This document shows, piece by piece, positions 8,715 through 17,200 of a DNA stretch of 64,000 nt. Below the pieces are notes generated by a model. That model searched no databases. It was not told the DNA's origin and worked only from the letters and a program-made list of their open reading frames with translations. The first letter of the stretch is position 1, and each line of letters starts with the position of its first letter. The DNA comes from Azoarcus_F sp036734105 (GTDB lineage Bacteria > Pseudomonadota > Gammaproteobacteria > Burkholderiales > Rhodocyclaceae), in assembly GCA_036734105.1 (NCBI GenBank), contig DAIMZH010000011.1:19411-83410 (forward strand), read 5' to 3'. Position numbers and translations under genes: made by a program.

Positions 8715-8896
8715 CGGGTCAGTTGTCCTGCGGTGTAGCGCACCAGCGCCAGGTAGCGGGTCGCAACCAGATCGAGAGCTTTCGTTGCGCGGCGGTCAGA
8801 AATGTGCGGGGCTGGCCTGCGCGATGGCTTGACGCCATAACTACGCAGGACGATTGGTCGCGTTACTGGTTTCAAAGTGTTGGTCGGCGCGTTCAT
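8711..8896 (-). CDS. possible 61-residue leaderless ORF at the nifF promoter
   Basis: A 61-residue Arg-rich frame starts with ATG at 8896 and ends in an ATGA overlap with the next gene. If the -24/-12 element at 8908-8923 is real, transcription would begin about one base before this ATG, making it leaderless. No Shine-Dalgarno and no family similarity are visible, and GC-rich DNA readily produces such frames. Treat it as a candidate only; otherwise the region is a 180-base leader. Confidence 0.25.
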   Translation of the reverse strand: MNAPTNTLKPVTRPIVLRSYGVKPSRRPAPHISDRRATKALDLVATRYLALVRYTAGQLTR

Positions 8897-8907
8897 GCCG
8901 TTCACAG

Positions 8908-8923
8908 TGCAATTTCGATACCA
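8908..8923 (-). promoter_or_regulatory. sigma54 (-24/-12) promoter of the nifF operon
   Basis: Read on the minus strand the sequence is TGGTATCGAAATTGCA, with GG and GC separated by ten bases as required for sigma54. The -24 half deviates from TGGCAC at two bases, so it is the weakest of the eight promoters of this type in the window. A NifA site lies 110 bases upstream. Confidence 0.65.
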
Positions 8924-9032
8924 GCCCGGTGATACAACACAGGATTCGTCTAAACCCCTTGCCAGCACTCGGCATTACGGTAATCTGCCGACCACTGGCA
9001 AGTGTTGTAAAGACACGCACCGACAAGCATCT

Positions 9033-9048
9033 TGTCAGGTTTGCTACA
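9033..9048 (-). promoter_or_regulatory. NifA upstream activator site for the nifF operon
   Basis: TGT-N10-ACA match (TGTCAGGTTTGCTACA on the plus strand; the motif is symmetric). It is about 110 bases upstream of the -24 element at 8908-8923, a normal distance for NifA acting through DNA looping. The 8897-9203 stretch contains no convincing gene. Confidence 0.7.
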
Positions 9049-9203
9049 GGCCAGTGCCCGCATCGTCATCAACCAAAACTCAGCGCCCTGGCCTTCTACG
9101 GGGCACCCGTGCCAGTGACTCAATGCCGACTATCGGCAGACGTCAGGTGACGCATGATCAGGCTTTCGAGGCCTTTTTCGCTGGTGTCGGTTGTGCTCAT
9201 GTT

Positions 9204-9698
9204 TTACTCGGCCTCCGGTGCGAGCTTTGGTTTTGCGGCTCTGCACTCGGCCAGCAGTTGCTTCCAGTCGTCTGGAGGGTGGCCGCTTTCCAGCATTTTG
9301 CGGAACACCCGATAAGCGTCGTCGCTACTCTCGTAGGCGCGCTTGGTATCTTCGTCATTAACCCAGGCAAACACAATCACCCTGGCCTGCGCGTGGTAAC
9401 GGAAGAACAGCCGATACTGCTGATAGAACTTGGCTCGCAGCCAATGTTTATGTTCCTCACCCAGGGTGCCACCTTGCCGGTATTCCGGCCGCGTCGGGTC
9501 TTGTGGGACGACATCGAACACCAGTTTGGCAATCGCCGCCAGTCGCTTGCTGGCGTTCTTCGTCACATAGCCCACCGGGTCTTTTTTCTTGATGCGCTCC
9601 ACCTGCAAGGTCAGAGCTTCGAGCTGCGCGAGAAAAAGCGGATGAGCAAAAACCGTCCAGCCGTGGATAACAACCGGAAAGGGCTGACCGACGCTCAT
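9204..9698 (-). CDS. yhaV: YhaV-type toxin of a type II toxin-antitoxin system
   Basis: Protein of 164 residues matching the YhaV ribonuclease toxin: the HGWTVFAHPLF start, the KRLAAIAKLVFDVVPQDP region, RAKFYQQYRLFFRY and the VFAWVNDEDTKRAYES core near residues 110-125. It would cleave mRNA when freed from its antitoxin. The start overlaps the stop of the prlF gene by four bases, the usual antitoxin-toxin order. It forms the left end of the defence insert between nifF and nifE. Confidence 0.88.
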   Translation of the reverse strand: MSVGQPFPVVIHGWTVFAHPLFLAQLEALTLQVERIKKKDPVGYVTKNASKRLAAIAKLVFDVVPQDPTRPEYRQGGTLGEEHKHWLRAKFYQQYRLFFRYHAQARVIVFAWVNDEDTKRAYESSDDAYRVFRKMLESGHPPDDWKQLLAECRAAKPKLAPEAE

Positions 9699-10024
9699 TC
9701 ATCGTCCGCCGACAAGGCGCCATCCAGATCGACCTCGATATGACCGACCAGGGATTGAATGCGCTGCACGAATCCGGCATCCATGGCCTGCAATTGCTCA
9801 GGATGGTCGGCCAGGTCCCTGGCAAGAAAGGCCAGGAACTGGCCGAGTACCGGATCATGATTTTCGGCGGCATTGGCCCGTGTCAGCACCACCTCGCCAT
9901 TGGCGCGAATGGCATAGTGAAGCTTGTCGCGCTTGCCGAGCTGGAGCGCACGGCGAACGGTTTCCGGCACCGTGGTCTGGTAGCGGTCGGTCAGTGTGGA
10001 TTCAACTTCGAGGGTGGCTGGCAT
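9695..10024 (-). CDS. prlF: PrlF/SohA-type antitoxin
   Basis: Antitoxin of 109 residues. The N-terminal half is an AbrB/SpoVT-like swapped-hairpin DNA-binding domain (ESTLTDRYQTTVPETVRRAL and KRDKLHYAIRANGEVVL), as in PrlF; the acidic C-terminal half would bind YhaV. ATG 10024 has GGAG at the right distance; the frame extends upstream without a better start. It is expected to repress its own operon. Confidence 0.85.
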   Translation of the reverse strand: MPATLEVESTLTDRYQTTVPETVRRALQLGKRDKLHYAIRANGEVVLTRANAAENHDPVLGQFLAFLARDLADHPEQLQAMDAGFVQRIQSLVGHIEVDLDGALSADDE

Positions 10025-10114
10025 GGCACGCTCCGATGTTCGTGACGGTGGATACAGCCCATGGTAATGCAGTTGCATTGCCGCATCAATGCTGTCGACG
10101 GTTTTGCTCGTGTT

Positions 10115-10132
10115 TTCCCGTTTTCACGGGAA
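10115..10132. repeat. small palindrome of REP-like type
   Basis: TTCCCG and CGGGAA enclose a six-base loop, followed by the sequence aatgacgg. This resembles the short palindromes scattered in many proteobacterial intergenic regions. It sits between the PrlF gene and the DUF4276 gene and could end the operon to its right, although there is no T-tract. Confidence 0.4.
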
Positions 10133-10199
10133 TGACGGAATAGAAAAGCGGCGCATCGAAGACACTTGGAGCCACGGCGCGCTGTCGGTTTTCATGAGT

Positions 10200-10799
10200 T
10201 TAGAGCTTGGCTTTCAATACTCTCGCCATTCTTGCAAAGGCGGGTAATGAACTAAGCGCGGTTGGGCTCAGCACCCCGACAACCTCAAAAGAACGCTTGC
10301 CCTTGGCATAGGCGTTGGAACAATTACGCGTCGCTTGGGTAAGCTTGTCGTGAACCTCCTTGCGGTTGCGATTCTCCAGAGCGATCAGCGGCGGCAAAGC
10401 ATTCTCCTGGAGCTTGTGACCGTAATGCTCTGTCAATGCGGCACGGTCGGCAACGATCCACGTTTCCATACACGTCGTCATCAGAAGAACCTGCTCATCG
10501 TCCGCTCCAGCAGGCTTGTCCCAGTTGTCGCGAGTCTTGAGATGCTCCCACGTCTTATTGCCATCCGCCACGGGGTCTTCACTGTCGATCAGCATGGCGA
10601 TGTAATCGCCTTCTTTGCTACAGCCGTGGGCGGTCTTGAAATCATCAAATGCTGCATTACGGCCACCACACGCGCTGAGCCGGGGCATCTTCTTGCCTGC
10701 TGCAAAGCCCAGTTTTCCGATCAGTTTGCGAAATCCCTCGCGGCAGCGGATTTGATCTTCCTTGGACTCGCCGCCCTCAATGTAAAGATGCGCACTCAC
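10200..10799 (-). CDS. DUF4276-like protein, probable nuclease partner of the AAA ATPase
   Basis: Protein of 199 residues resembling the DUF4276 family, which regularly follows AAA-type ATPases of the RloA/OLD type. The early LYIEGGESKEDQIR motif, with an acidic residue after the first strand, and the later IAMLIDSEDPV strand with Asp-Ser-Glu-Asp are consistent with a TOPRIM-like metal site, though assigning TOPRIM fold is inference. The start is GTG at 10799, overlapping the ATPase stop as GTGA. It is the last gene of the hsdM operon. Function in defence (nucleic acid cleavage) is likely by analogy with RloB, PARIS and OLD partners, not shown. Confidence 0.6.
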   Translation of the reverse strand: MSAHLYIEGGESKEDQIRCREGFRKLIGKLGFAAGKKMPRLSACGGRNAAFDDFKTAHGCSKEGDYIAMLIDSEDPVADGNKTWEHLKTRDNWDKPAGADDEQVLLMTTCMETWIVADRAALTEHYGHKLQENALPPLIALENRNRKEVHDKLTQATRNCSNAYAKGKRSFEVVGVLSPTALSSLPAFARMARVLKAKL

Positions 10800-11986
10800 C
10801 AGCGGGTTCCCCCTATTTGTCCTTGTGTCCAAAGTTGACCAAGCCGATATTTCGCCAACCATTGCTTCAGTTCATCTGGAATCAGTCTTTGCATCGTGGT
10901 TTGTCCGTCCAGCTTGGCGCAAACAACGACGCACTCCGGTGCCTCGGTCATGGCATCAACGAGGATGTCCGAGTGAGTCGTCACAATCAGTTGTGTCCGG
11001 GTTGAGGCGTCGCGCAATAAATCAGCCACTTTTGGAAGAATGTCGGGGTGCAGGCCGAGTTCAGGCTCTTCAATGCAGATAAGCGGCGGCGGATCGGGAT
11101 CGCAGAGAATTGCCAGCAGGCAAAGATAGCGCAGCGTGCCGTCGGAAAGGCGCGTCGCCGGTATCACAAAGTCCCCCTCGGCAAAGAAAACCTGCACCGT
11201 GCCGCCCTCGATCAACACATCGAAGTCCGTGATTCCGTCGTAGAGATCTTTCAAGCCAGCGAGGATGGCTTTCTTCGCGACCGGCGAGCGGGTTTTCAAG
11301 CGGTTAAGGAAGAGGCCGAGGTTGGAGAAGTCCTCCTCTAGGAGGTCGTTCCGCATGTCAGCTTTCTGCGGTTCGCGAAACACGGCATTGCGCCCGAAAG
11401 CCCATTCGCGGTAAATTCGCACTTTCTCGTAGTTTTGTGCCAGCCAGGCCAGTTCCGGATACGCTTCGGGATCGCGCCGTTGGGCGAGTATTGAGCGGTC
11501 GGGTTCAATGGTGTCTTTGGCTAGGCCACGATTTCCTCCTTTCTTCGTATTCACCACCGGATTCCCGCTTCGGTAGCGATAGTAGAAGAGCACATCCTTC
11601 TCTTTGGCAGACCGGGGCTCCGTTTCTTCCACAGTCTCGTCGTCCAACGAAAACGCCTGTGACACGGGATGGAAAGCCATGGCATGCCGCAACGGCTTGT
11701 GGCCTTTGGGGTAATTAACCACCCAATCAATTGAAGCGGGCGCTTTTGGCCCACCTTTCCATATCCACTCGGAAACACCGCCGCCCTTCCTGGTTACATC
11801 GCGAAACTCCCTGGGTGCGGAACGCATGAGGCTGATGGCCTCAATGAGGTTGGACTTGCCGCTGCCATTCGGGCCGATGAACAGGTTCAGGGATTGGAGA
11901 TCAATGCCCGCATTGTCGGGCCCGAAAGACAGGAAATTTCTCGGTGCGAGATGGCGGATCAGGATCGGATTGGTATTGTTCAGCAT
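10796..11986 (-). CDS. AAA (SMC/OLD-like) ATPase, RloA-type
   Basis: ATPase of 396 residues with Walker A GPNGSGKSN near residue 37, an ABC-type signature region (LSDGTLRYLCLLAIL, about 280), Walker B LICIEEPELGLHPD (about 300) and a switch His in VTTHSD (about 335). Such single-domain AAA_21 proteins occur in anti-phage modules and as R-linked orf genes in type I restriction loci (RloA of Campylobacter). It starts three bases after hsdS ends and overlaps the DUF4276 gene, so it belongs to the same transcription unit. Confidence 0.85.
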   Translation of the reverse strand: MLNNTNPILIRHLAPRNFLSFGPDNAGIDLQSLNLFIGPNGSGKSNLIEAISLMRSAPREFRDVTRKGGGVSEWIWKGGPKAPASIDWVVNYPKGHKPLRHAMAFHPVSQAFSLDDETVEETEPRSAKEKDVLFYYRYRSGNPVVNTKKGGNRGLAKDTIEPDRSILAQRRDPEAYPELAWLAQNYEKVRIYREWAFGRNAVFREPQKADMRNDLLEEDFSNLGLFLNRLKTRSPVAKKAILAGLKDLYDGITDFDVLIEGGTVQVFFAEGDFVIPATRLSDGTLRYLCLLAILCDPDPPPLICIEEPELGLHPDILPKVADLLRDASTRTQLIVTTHSDILVDAMTEAPECVVVCAKLDGQTTMQRLIPDELKQWLAKYRLGQLWTQGQIGGTRW

Positions 11987-11989
11987 AGC

Positions 11990-13390
11990 TCAAGATTCCT
12001 CGGGTTCCGTTTCATCCAGAATATCGGTGTCTTCCAGCGCCTCGTCAACACGCGGCTCGGTGGACAGATCGGGCAGATTGGCAGCGGCTTCCCGCACGTC
12101 CAGCTTGCCGGTCACGATGTCGGCAGTCAGGCGCGTGCGGTATTCCTGCATCAGCGCGATTTCGCGCTCGGTGCGGGCGATGGCGGTGTTGATGATGCCG
12201 CACTCGGCACGGATATGCTCAACGATAGCCTTCTGCTCATTGAGAGGCGGCAAAGCCAATTGGAAATTCTTTATTTGGTCGACATTCACGTGTGGAGCGG
12301 TCGAGCCAATTACGTATAACGATGCTTGGAGATAGACGTGCTGGCAGTTCAATTGCCACATCAGATACTCGCTGTTCTGTCGTTTCCGGATTCGAAATAC
12401 CATCATGCGTTGGGAAATACACAGTGACGTATCCGCCGGAACGTTTGCCGCGATTCCAAACCGCTCTCCCTCGCGGCTATAAAGAACATCTCCCATTTCC
12501 GGTTTAAGCCGTGCGGTCCACCTTTGGAATTCAGCCGCTGAAATCTTTCGCGCTTGTTCGAGGCGAACTCTGCCCGGTTCGATATCGGCAGTCCGAATCG
12601 CCGGAAAAACTCCATCAGTCCGGTAAGTCGGGGTCGCATGTAGGCAGTCCACAATGTGCGAAGCCTCAAACTTAAGCCGTGTGTGTTCCCAATGCGCCGG
12701 AATGTCGCCGAGCCAAGGGATGCCAGAAGGCTTGAGGGGAACATCAGGGTCGAGGCCGCGGGTGACGGCGCGGTGGATGATGGCCTGCTTCTGCTCGTTC
12801 AGCAGCCCGATCAGCTTGCGCTTGGCGCGGATGAAGCCGTCGATCTTCCGGTTCGCGTGTTCCAGAAATCGCACGATGGCCGCTTGTTCGTCGGGTGGCG
12901 GGAGTGGTACGAACTGATTGCCAAACATCTCGTAGCGAAAGTCGGTTGACCGTTCTCGAATCCCTTTAGCCAAAGCAAGAATCCATTGCGCGCGCGACAT
13001 TTCACGAACCGTATGGGCGTAGTAGCGGGCAATAACGCCAGGGCGAGGTTGGCAGACGTTGTAAACCGGTGTGCCTTTTCCGTCGCTGTCCGAAACGCCG
13101 ATCGCGCCAGCAAACGCGTCCATTCCATGAATGACCAAGTCGCCTTTGCGGATGCCTTGATAGCCTGATTCGACTGTTGCCTCAGTGAAGCCGCGAAGGC
13201 GGCGGTTTTTGCGTAGCGTCACCATGCCGTCACGGAAGCAGGTGACGACCTCGTCTTCGGGTCGCACAGGACGTTGCATCTTTGTAAAGAGGCGCTTTGC
13301 ACGCTCCGTCTGCCATCCGGACGGAAGCTCACGAGCCCACGGAATGCCAGACTCCTTGTACTCCGCATACGGCTTGAGCCCCTCGATCAT
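11990..13390 (-). CDS. hsdS: type I restriction-modification specificity subunit HsdS
   Basis: DNA-specificity subunit of 466 residues with two target recognition domains (about 20-165 and 225-385), each followed by a helical spacer. The conserved repeats at the TRD ends are visible: PLPPPDEQAAIVRFLE and LPPLNEQKAIVEHI. It would direct HsdM to a bipartite sequence. It overlaps the DUF1016 gene by four bases and has an acidic C-terminal tail. No hsdR is present nearby, so it may serve only methylation or a different nuclease. Confidence 0.9.
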   Translation of the reverse strand: MIEGLKPYAEYKESGIPWARELPSGWQTERAKRLFTKMQRPVRPEDEVVTCFRDGMVTLRKNRRLRGFTEATVESGYQGIRKGDLVIHGMDAFAGAIGVSDSDGKGTPVYNVCQPRPGVIARYYAHTVREMSRAQWILALAKGIRERSTDFRYEMFGNQFVPLPPPDEQAAIVRFLEHANRKIDGFIRAKRKLIGLLNEQKQAIIHRAVTRGLDPDVPLKPSGIPWLGDIPAHWEHTRLKFEASHIVDCLHATPTYRTDGVFPAIRTADIEPGRVRLEQARKISAAEFQRWTARLKPEMGDVLYSREGERFGIAANVPADTSLCISQRMMVFRIRKRQNSEYLMWQLNCQHVYLQASLYVIGSTAPHVNVDQIKNFQLALPPLNEQKAIVEHIRAECGIINTAIARTEREIALMQEYRTRLTADIVTGKLDVREAAANLPDLSTEPRVDEALEDTDILDETEPEES

Positions 13391-14499
13391 GGCTGCTCCC
13401 CCGACACCAGGAGTCGCCTGGCTTCCTGTTCCCTGGCGTGTTCGATTGCCTGGTGCAGTCGGGCGCGCAGCAGCGGCAGCGGCGGCAGTTCGGTGAGGTA
13501 TTCACTGACACGGATGGACTTGGCGTCGAGCTGGAGCAGTTCGACTTGTTCGGCGTCGGCTGCTGCACACAGGATGAGTCCGATGGGCGCTTCTTCACCT
13601 GCAGCGCGTTCGTGTTTATCCAGCCAGCGCAGATAGAACTCCATCTGCCCCACATGGGCCGGCTGGAAAGACTCCAGCTTCAATTCGACAGCGATCAACC
13701 GGCGCAGATGGCGGTGGAAGAAGAGCAAGTCGAGATGAAAATCGTCCTTGCCAACGCTCATGCGCTTCTGGCGGGCGACAAAGCTAAAGCCGGCGCCCAG
13801 TTCCAGCAGCACATTTTCGATCTCGCGCAGGATGGCGCTTTCAAGGTCGCGCTCGCTGTAGGCACCTTGCAAGCCGAGCAGGTCAAGCAGATACGGATCG
13901 CGGAAGACGAGGTCGGGGCTCATTCGTCCTTCGCGGAGATTGGCCAGCTCTGCGCTGATAACGGCGTCCGGCTTCTTCGACAGGGCGGTGCGTTCGTACA
14001 GCATGCCGCCGATCTTCTGGCGCAGGGTACGCACATCCCAACGCTCGATGCGGCACATTTCGGCGTAGAAGTCCCGGGCCAAGGGTACCTTGATCGGGAG
14101 CAGCTCGATGAAGTGGCTCCAGCTCAATACTTGCGACAAGGTCGCAAGTATTGGCTCCTCGGTAATCCACTCGGCAAATCGGGCCATCCTGGTCAGCGCT
14201 GTGTAGTTGAATCCGGGGCCGAACTCTGCCGTCAATTCTTGCGACACTGTCGCAAGAATTTGCTTGCCATAAGCGGCACGCCCTTCCTGCAAGTTTTCCC
14301 TCAGCAGGCGACGGCCCACCTGCCAACAAAGCAAGGTATGCGTGGCATTGGCGGTGGTTGCCAGCCGCTGGCGGGCAGCGTGAATCAGACTGCGCAGATC
14401 CGCGAGGAGCGCGTCTCCTTCGACGTGGGCTATTTGCTGGCCGTCTTCAGGGAGCACTGCGGATCTCCGCTTATCCTGCCCGGCAATTTTCTTGGTCAT
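13387..14499 (-). CDS. DUF1016 (YhcG-type) PD-(D/E)XK nuclease-domain protein
   Basis: Protein of 370 residues. The N-terminal DUF1016 winged-helix region covers about 30-165 (YGKQILATVSQELTAEFG; ALTRMARF), and the C-terminal half is a PD-(D/E)XK nuclease domain with DDFHLDLLFFHR and the catalytic-type VELKLESFQPAH motif near residue 275. YhcG-type genes are often carried inside type I restriction loci. It is translationally coupled on both sides (ATGA with hsdM, four-base overlap with hsdS), so it is an integral member. In the absence of hsdR it is one candidate for the cutting activity, which is inference. Confidence 0.85.
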   Translation of the reverse strand: MTKKIAGQDKRRSAVLPEDGQQIAHVEGDALLADLRSLIHAARQRLATTANATHTLLCWQVGRRLLRENLQEGRAAYGKQILATVSQELTAEFGPGFNYTALTRMARFAEWITEEPILATLSQVLSWSHFIELLPIKVPLARDFYAEMCRIERWDVRTLRQKIGGMLYERTALSKKPDAVISAELANLREGRMSPDLVFRDPYLLDLLGLQGAYSERDLESAILREIENVLLELGAGFSFVARQKRMSVGKDDFHLDLLFFHRHLRRLIAVELKLESFQPAHVGQMEFYLRWLDKHERAAGEEAPIGLILCAAADAEQVELLQLDAKSIRVSEYLTELPPLPLLRARLHQAIEHAREQEARRLLVSGEQP

Positions 14500-16835
14500 G
14501 CCGCCGCCCCTCCGGTGATCTCGCTGAGCAACCCCTCGGTTTCCTGCTCCAGCGCCAGGATGTCGGCGCTGATCTCGGCCAGGGTGCGCAGTTTCGGCGG
14601 CTGGTAGAAGTGGCGGGTGAAGCTGATTTCGTAGCCGATCTTGGTGTCGGCCTCGACGATCCAGGCATCGGGCGTGTAGGGCAGCACTTCGCGGCGGATG
14701 AAAGCTTCAATACCGCCGTCTTCCAGCAGCGGGATTTGCTCGTAGTCGCGCAGGTCGCTGTCGGGTTCGTATTCGACGACACAGGTCTTGCCGTCGATCT
14801 TGGCCTCGAAGCGGCCGCGCAAGGGGTCGGGTTGGGCCTTGCCGGGTTTGTGGATTTTCTTGATGACGGCGGGCGCGTCTTCGACCCGCCAACTGACGGC
14901 GTTGATGATCAGCTTGAGGTCGGCGGCGCTGGGCTTGCGGCCAAGCTGCTTGAGCGTCGCCTCGACGCGTTGGAGGAAGACATTGTGGTCTTCCATCAGC
15001 CCATCGCCGAGGGCGGCGCGGAGCTGGCTGGCGACTTCAATGAGCTGGGCGTCACGCTTCCAGGTGACTTCGCTGAGCAGCTTTTTCTTTTTGGCTTCGG
15101 GCAGCGCCTTTTTGCCGCTGGCCTCGCCGCCTTCGTCATCATCCGGCTCGCTGTCGGCCTTGCCGCTTGCGTTCCAGTCGTTGACGAGTTGTTCGAGTTG
15201 CTGGCGGACGCTGGCGGGGTTGTCGAACAACGCGTCGCCAAGTTGCTCGTAGAGCGCGGCGCGGATGTCTTCATCGCCCGAGGCGTAGCGCAGGGTCTCG
15301 ATGCGCGCTCGGGTGAGCTGGCTGTGCAGGCGCAGCGGCCGCTCGACCTTGACCTTCCAGTAGCCGAAAGCGGCGTTGGGGAAGATTTTCGACTGCGGCG
15401 TTTCCTGGAAGGAGAGGAAGGTGTCGCAGATGCGCTGGATGTCGTCGGCGGCCAGTTCGCAGTTCTTCTTGCCCATGTTCTTGCGCAGCGGCTTGAACCA
15501 TTGGGTGGCGTCGATGAGCTGAACCTGGCCCTGGCGGGCTTCGGGTTTGCGGTTGCTCAGCACCCAGACGTAGGTGGCGATACCGGTGTTGTAGAAGAGG
15601 TTCAGCGGTAGCGCGACGATGGCTTCCAACCAGTCGTTCTCGATGATCCAGCGGCGGATGTTGCTTTCGCCCTGGCCAGCATCGCCGGTGAACAGCGACG
15701 AGCCGTTATGCACCTCGGCGATGCGGCTGCCGAGCGGCGTGTCGTGTTTCATCTTGCTCAGCATGTTGGCGAGAAAGAGCATCTGACCATCGCTGGAGCG
15801 GGTGACCAGCGAGTATTCGGCATCGCCCGCGTGCTTGATAACGAAGCGCGGGTCTTTCAGGTCTTTCTTGCCGCCCATGCGCTCCAGATCGGTCTTCCAG
15901 CTTTTGCCGTAAGGCGGATTGGCGAGCATGAAGTCGAATTCGCGCGAGCGGAAGGCGTCGTTGGCCAGCGTGCTGTGTTCCGGGCCGCCGACGATGTTGT
16001 CCGCCGCGTCTCCGTCGCCCTTGAGCAGCAGGTCGGCCTTGCAGATGGCGTAGGTTTCGCCGTTGATTTCCTGGCCGTAAAGGTGGGTGGCGACCTGTTT
16101 GCCGTGAGCCTTGGCGATCTGCTGGAGGGTTTCTTCGGCCACCGTGAGCATGCCGCCGGTGCCGCAGGCGCAGTCGTAGAGCAGGTAGGTGCCGGACTCG
16201 ATCTTGTCGGCCACCGGCAGGAACATCAAATTCGCCATCAGGCGCACGGCATCGCGCGGCGTCCAGTGTTCACCGGCTTCTTCGTTGTTGTCTTCGTTGA
16301 AGCGGCGGACCAGTTCCTCAAACATCGTGCCCATCGAGTGGTTGTCGAGCGCTGACAAGTCGCCCATCGGGAACGGGCTGATGTTGATGTCCTTGTCGAG
16401 GAATTTCTCGATCAGCGTGCCGAGCGCATCGGCCTTGGACAGGCGCGGAATCTGGTGGCGAAACTCGAAGTTGGTCAGGATATCCTGCACATTGGGCGAA
16501 AAGCCATCAAGGTAGGCTTCAAAATCGTCCTTGAGTTTCTGTTGCGTGGCGCGGGCCTTGAGGTCGCGCAGCAGAAAGGGCGAGGTGTTGTAGAAGGCTT
16601 GGCCGGAGGCGGCGCGCAGTGCGTCGTCCTGATTGGTGATGCCGGCCTCGTCGAGCGCCGCTTTCATCTCCAGCACCGCCTGTTTGGTCGGCTCCAGCAC
16701 CGCGTCGAGACGGCGCAGCACGGTCATCGGCAGGATGACGTCGCGGTATTTTCCGCGCACATAGACGTCGCGCAGCACGTCGTCGGCGATATTCCAGATA
16801 AAGTTGGTCAGCCAGTTGAGTTGCGTTTGATCCAC
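14496..16835 (-). CDS. hsdM: type I DNA adenine methyltransferase HsdM
   Basis: N6-adenine methyltransferase with an N-terminal HsdM helical domain (DVLRDVYVRGKYRDVILP), the SAM-binding motif LLYDCACGTGGML near residue 240 and the catalytic NPPYGKSW near 315. With about 779 residues it is longer than classical HsdM; the extra C-terminal 250 residues contain coiled, charged stretches (SGKKALPEAKKKKL) and a segment with TYEISF-like strands. I prefer GTG at 16835, close to where relatives begin; ATG at 16913 would add 26 residues. First gene of the five-gene operon. Confidence 0.88.
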   Translation of the reverse strand: MDQTQLNWLTNFIWNIADDVLRDVYVRGKYRDVILPMTVLRRLDAVLEPTKQAVLEMKAALDEAGITNQDDALRAASGQAFYNTSPFLLRDLKARATQQKLKDDFEAYLDGFSPNVQDILTNFEFRHQIPRLSKADALGTLIEKFLDKDINISPFPMGDLSALDNHSMGTMFEELVRRFNEDNNEEAGEHWTPRDAVRLMANLMFLPVADKIESGTYLLYDCACGTGGMLTVAEETLQQIAKAHGKQVATHLYGQEINGETYAICKADLLLKGDGDAADNIVGGPEHSTLANDAFRSREFDFMLANPPYGKSWKTDLERMGGKKDLKDPRFVIKHAGDAEYSLVTRSSDGQMLFLANMLSKMKHDTPLGSRIAEVHNGSSLFTGDAGQGESNIRRWIIENDWLEAIVALPLNLFYNTGIATYVWVLSNRKPEARQGQVQLIDATQWFKPLRKNMGKKNCELAADDIQRICDTFLSFQETPQSKIFPNAAFGYWKVKVERPLRLHSQLTRARIETLRYASGDEDIRAALYEQLGDALFDNPASVRQQLEQLVNDWNASGKADSEPDDDEGGEASGKKALPEAKKKKLLSEVTWKRDAQLIEVASQLRAALGDGLMEDHNVFLQRVEATLKQLGRKPSAADLKLIINAVSWRVEDAPAVIKKIHKPGKAQPDPLRGRFEAKIDGKTCVVEYEPDSDLRDYEQIPLLEDGGIEAFIRREVLPYTPDAWIVEADTKIGYEISFTRHFYQPPKLRTLAEISADILALEQETEGLLSEITGGAAA

Positions 16836-17074
16836 GAGTGACTTTTCCAGTTGGTGACTGCACTTTGCGGGTGAGCCTTGCGGGCGGTTTTTACGCTCTG
16901 ACAATGAAAACATTCAGACCACGTACTGGCGCACCCGCAGTCGGCAGTCGGCAGTCGACCCGCAAAGCATAAATCCGTTGCCATTATATAGAAGCGCCCA
17001 TGGGTACGACGGCCCCCCCATCTGCACGGGTCAGGAGATGGGGGTGATCTGCGCCGTAGTCGGGTCGTGTGTCG

Positions 17075-17107
17075 TGTCGGGCCAGCGACATTGTCGCCTT
17101 CGCGACA
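17075..17107 (+). promoter_or_regulatory. two NifA upstream activator sites for nifENX
   Basis: Two adjacent TGT-N10-ACA matches: 17075-17090 (TGTCGGGCCAGCGACA) and 17092-17107 (TGTCGCCTTCGCGACA). They are one base apart, so NifA dimers would bind on almost the same helix region. They lie 45-75 bases upstream of the -24 element at 17152. The rest of 16914-17200 holds no gene. Confidence 0.75.
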
Positions 17108-17151
17108 TTGGCCTGCACAACATTTTCCCTGAATTTCAAAAGCTTGCTACG

Positions 17152-17167
17152 TGGCACAGGGCTTGCA
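17152..17167 (+). promoter_or_regulatory. sigma54 promoter of the nifE operon
   Basis: TGGCACAGGGCTTGCA is a full match to the TGGCAC-N5-TTGC consensus. Transcription should start near 17178, leaving a 22-base leader to the GTG of nifE that contains its ribosome site. Confidence 0.88.
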
Positions 17168-17200
17168 AGTCGATGCGGGAACCTACCCAGGAGCCCCGCC

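Noticed and set aside
8877..9743. Plus-strand frame of 288 codons across the nifF promoter and yhaV
   Set aside because: Covers the NifA site and is antisense to yhaV; no recognisable protein.
13438..14607. Plus-strand open frame of 389 codons
   Set aside because: Shadow of the DUF1016 gene and the hsdM end; no family pattern.
16836..16913. N-terminal extension of HsdM from ATG 16913
   Set aside because: No ribosome site and unlike the family start; kept only as an alternative.
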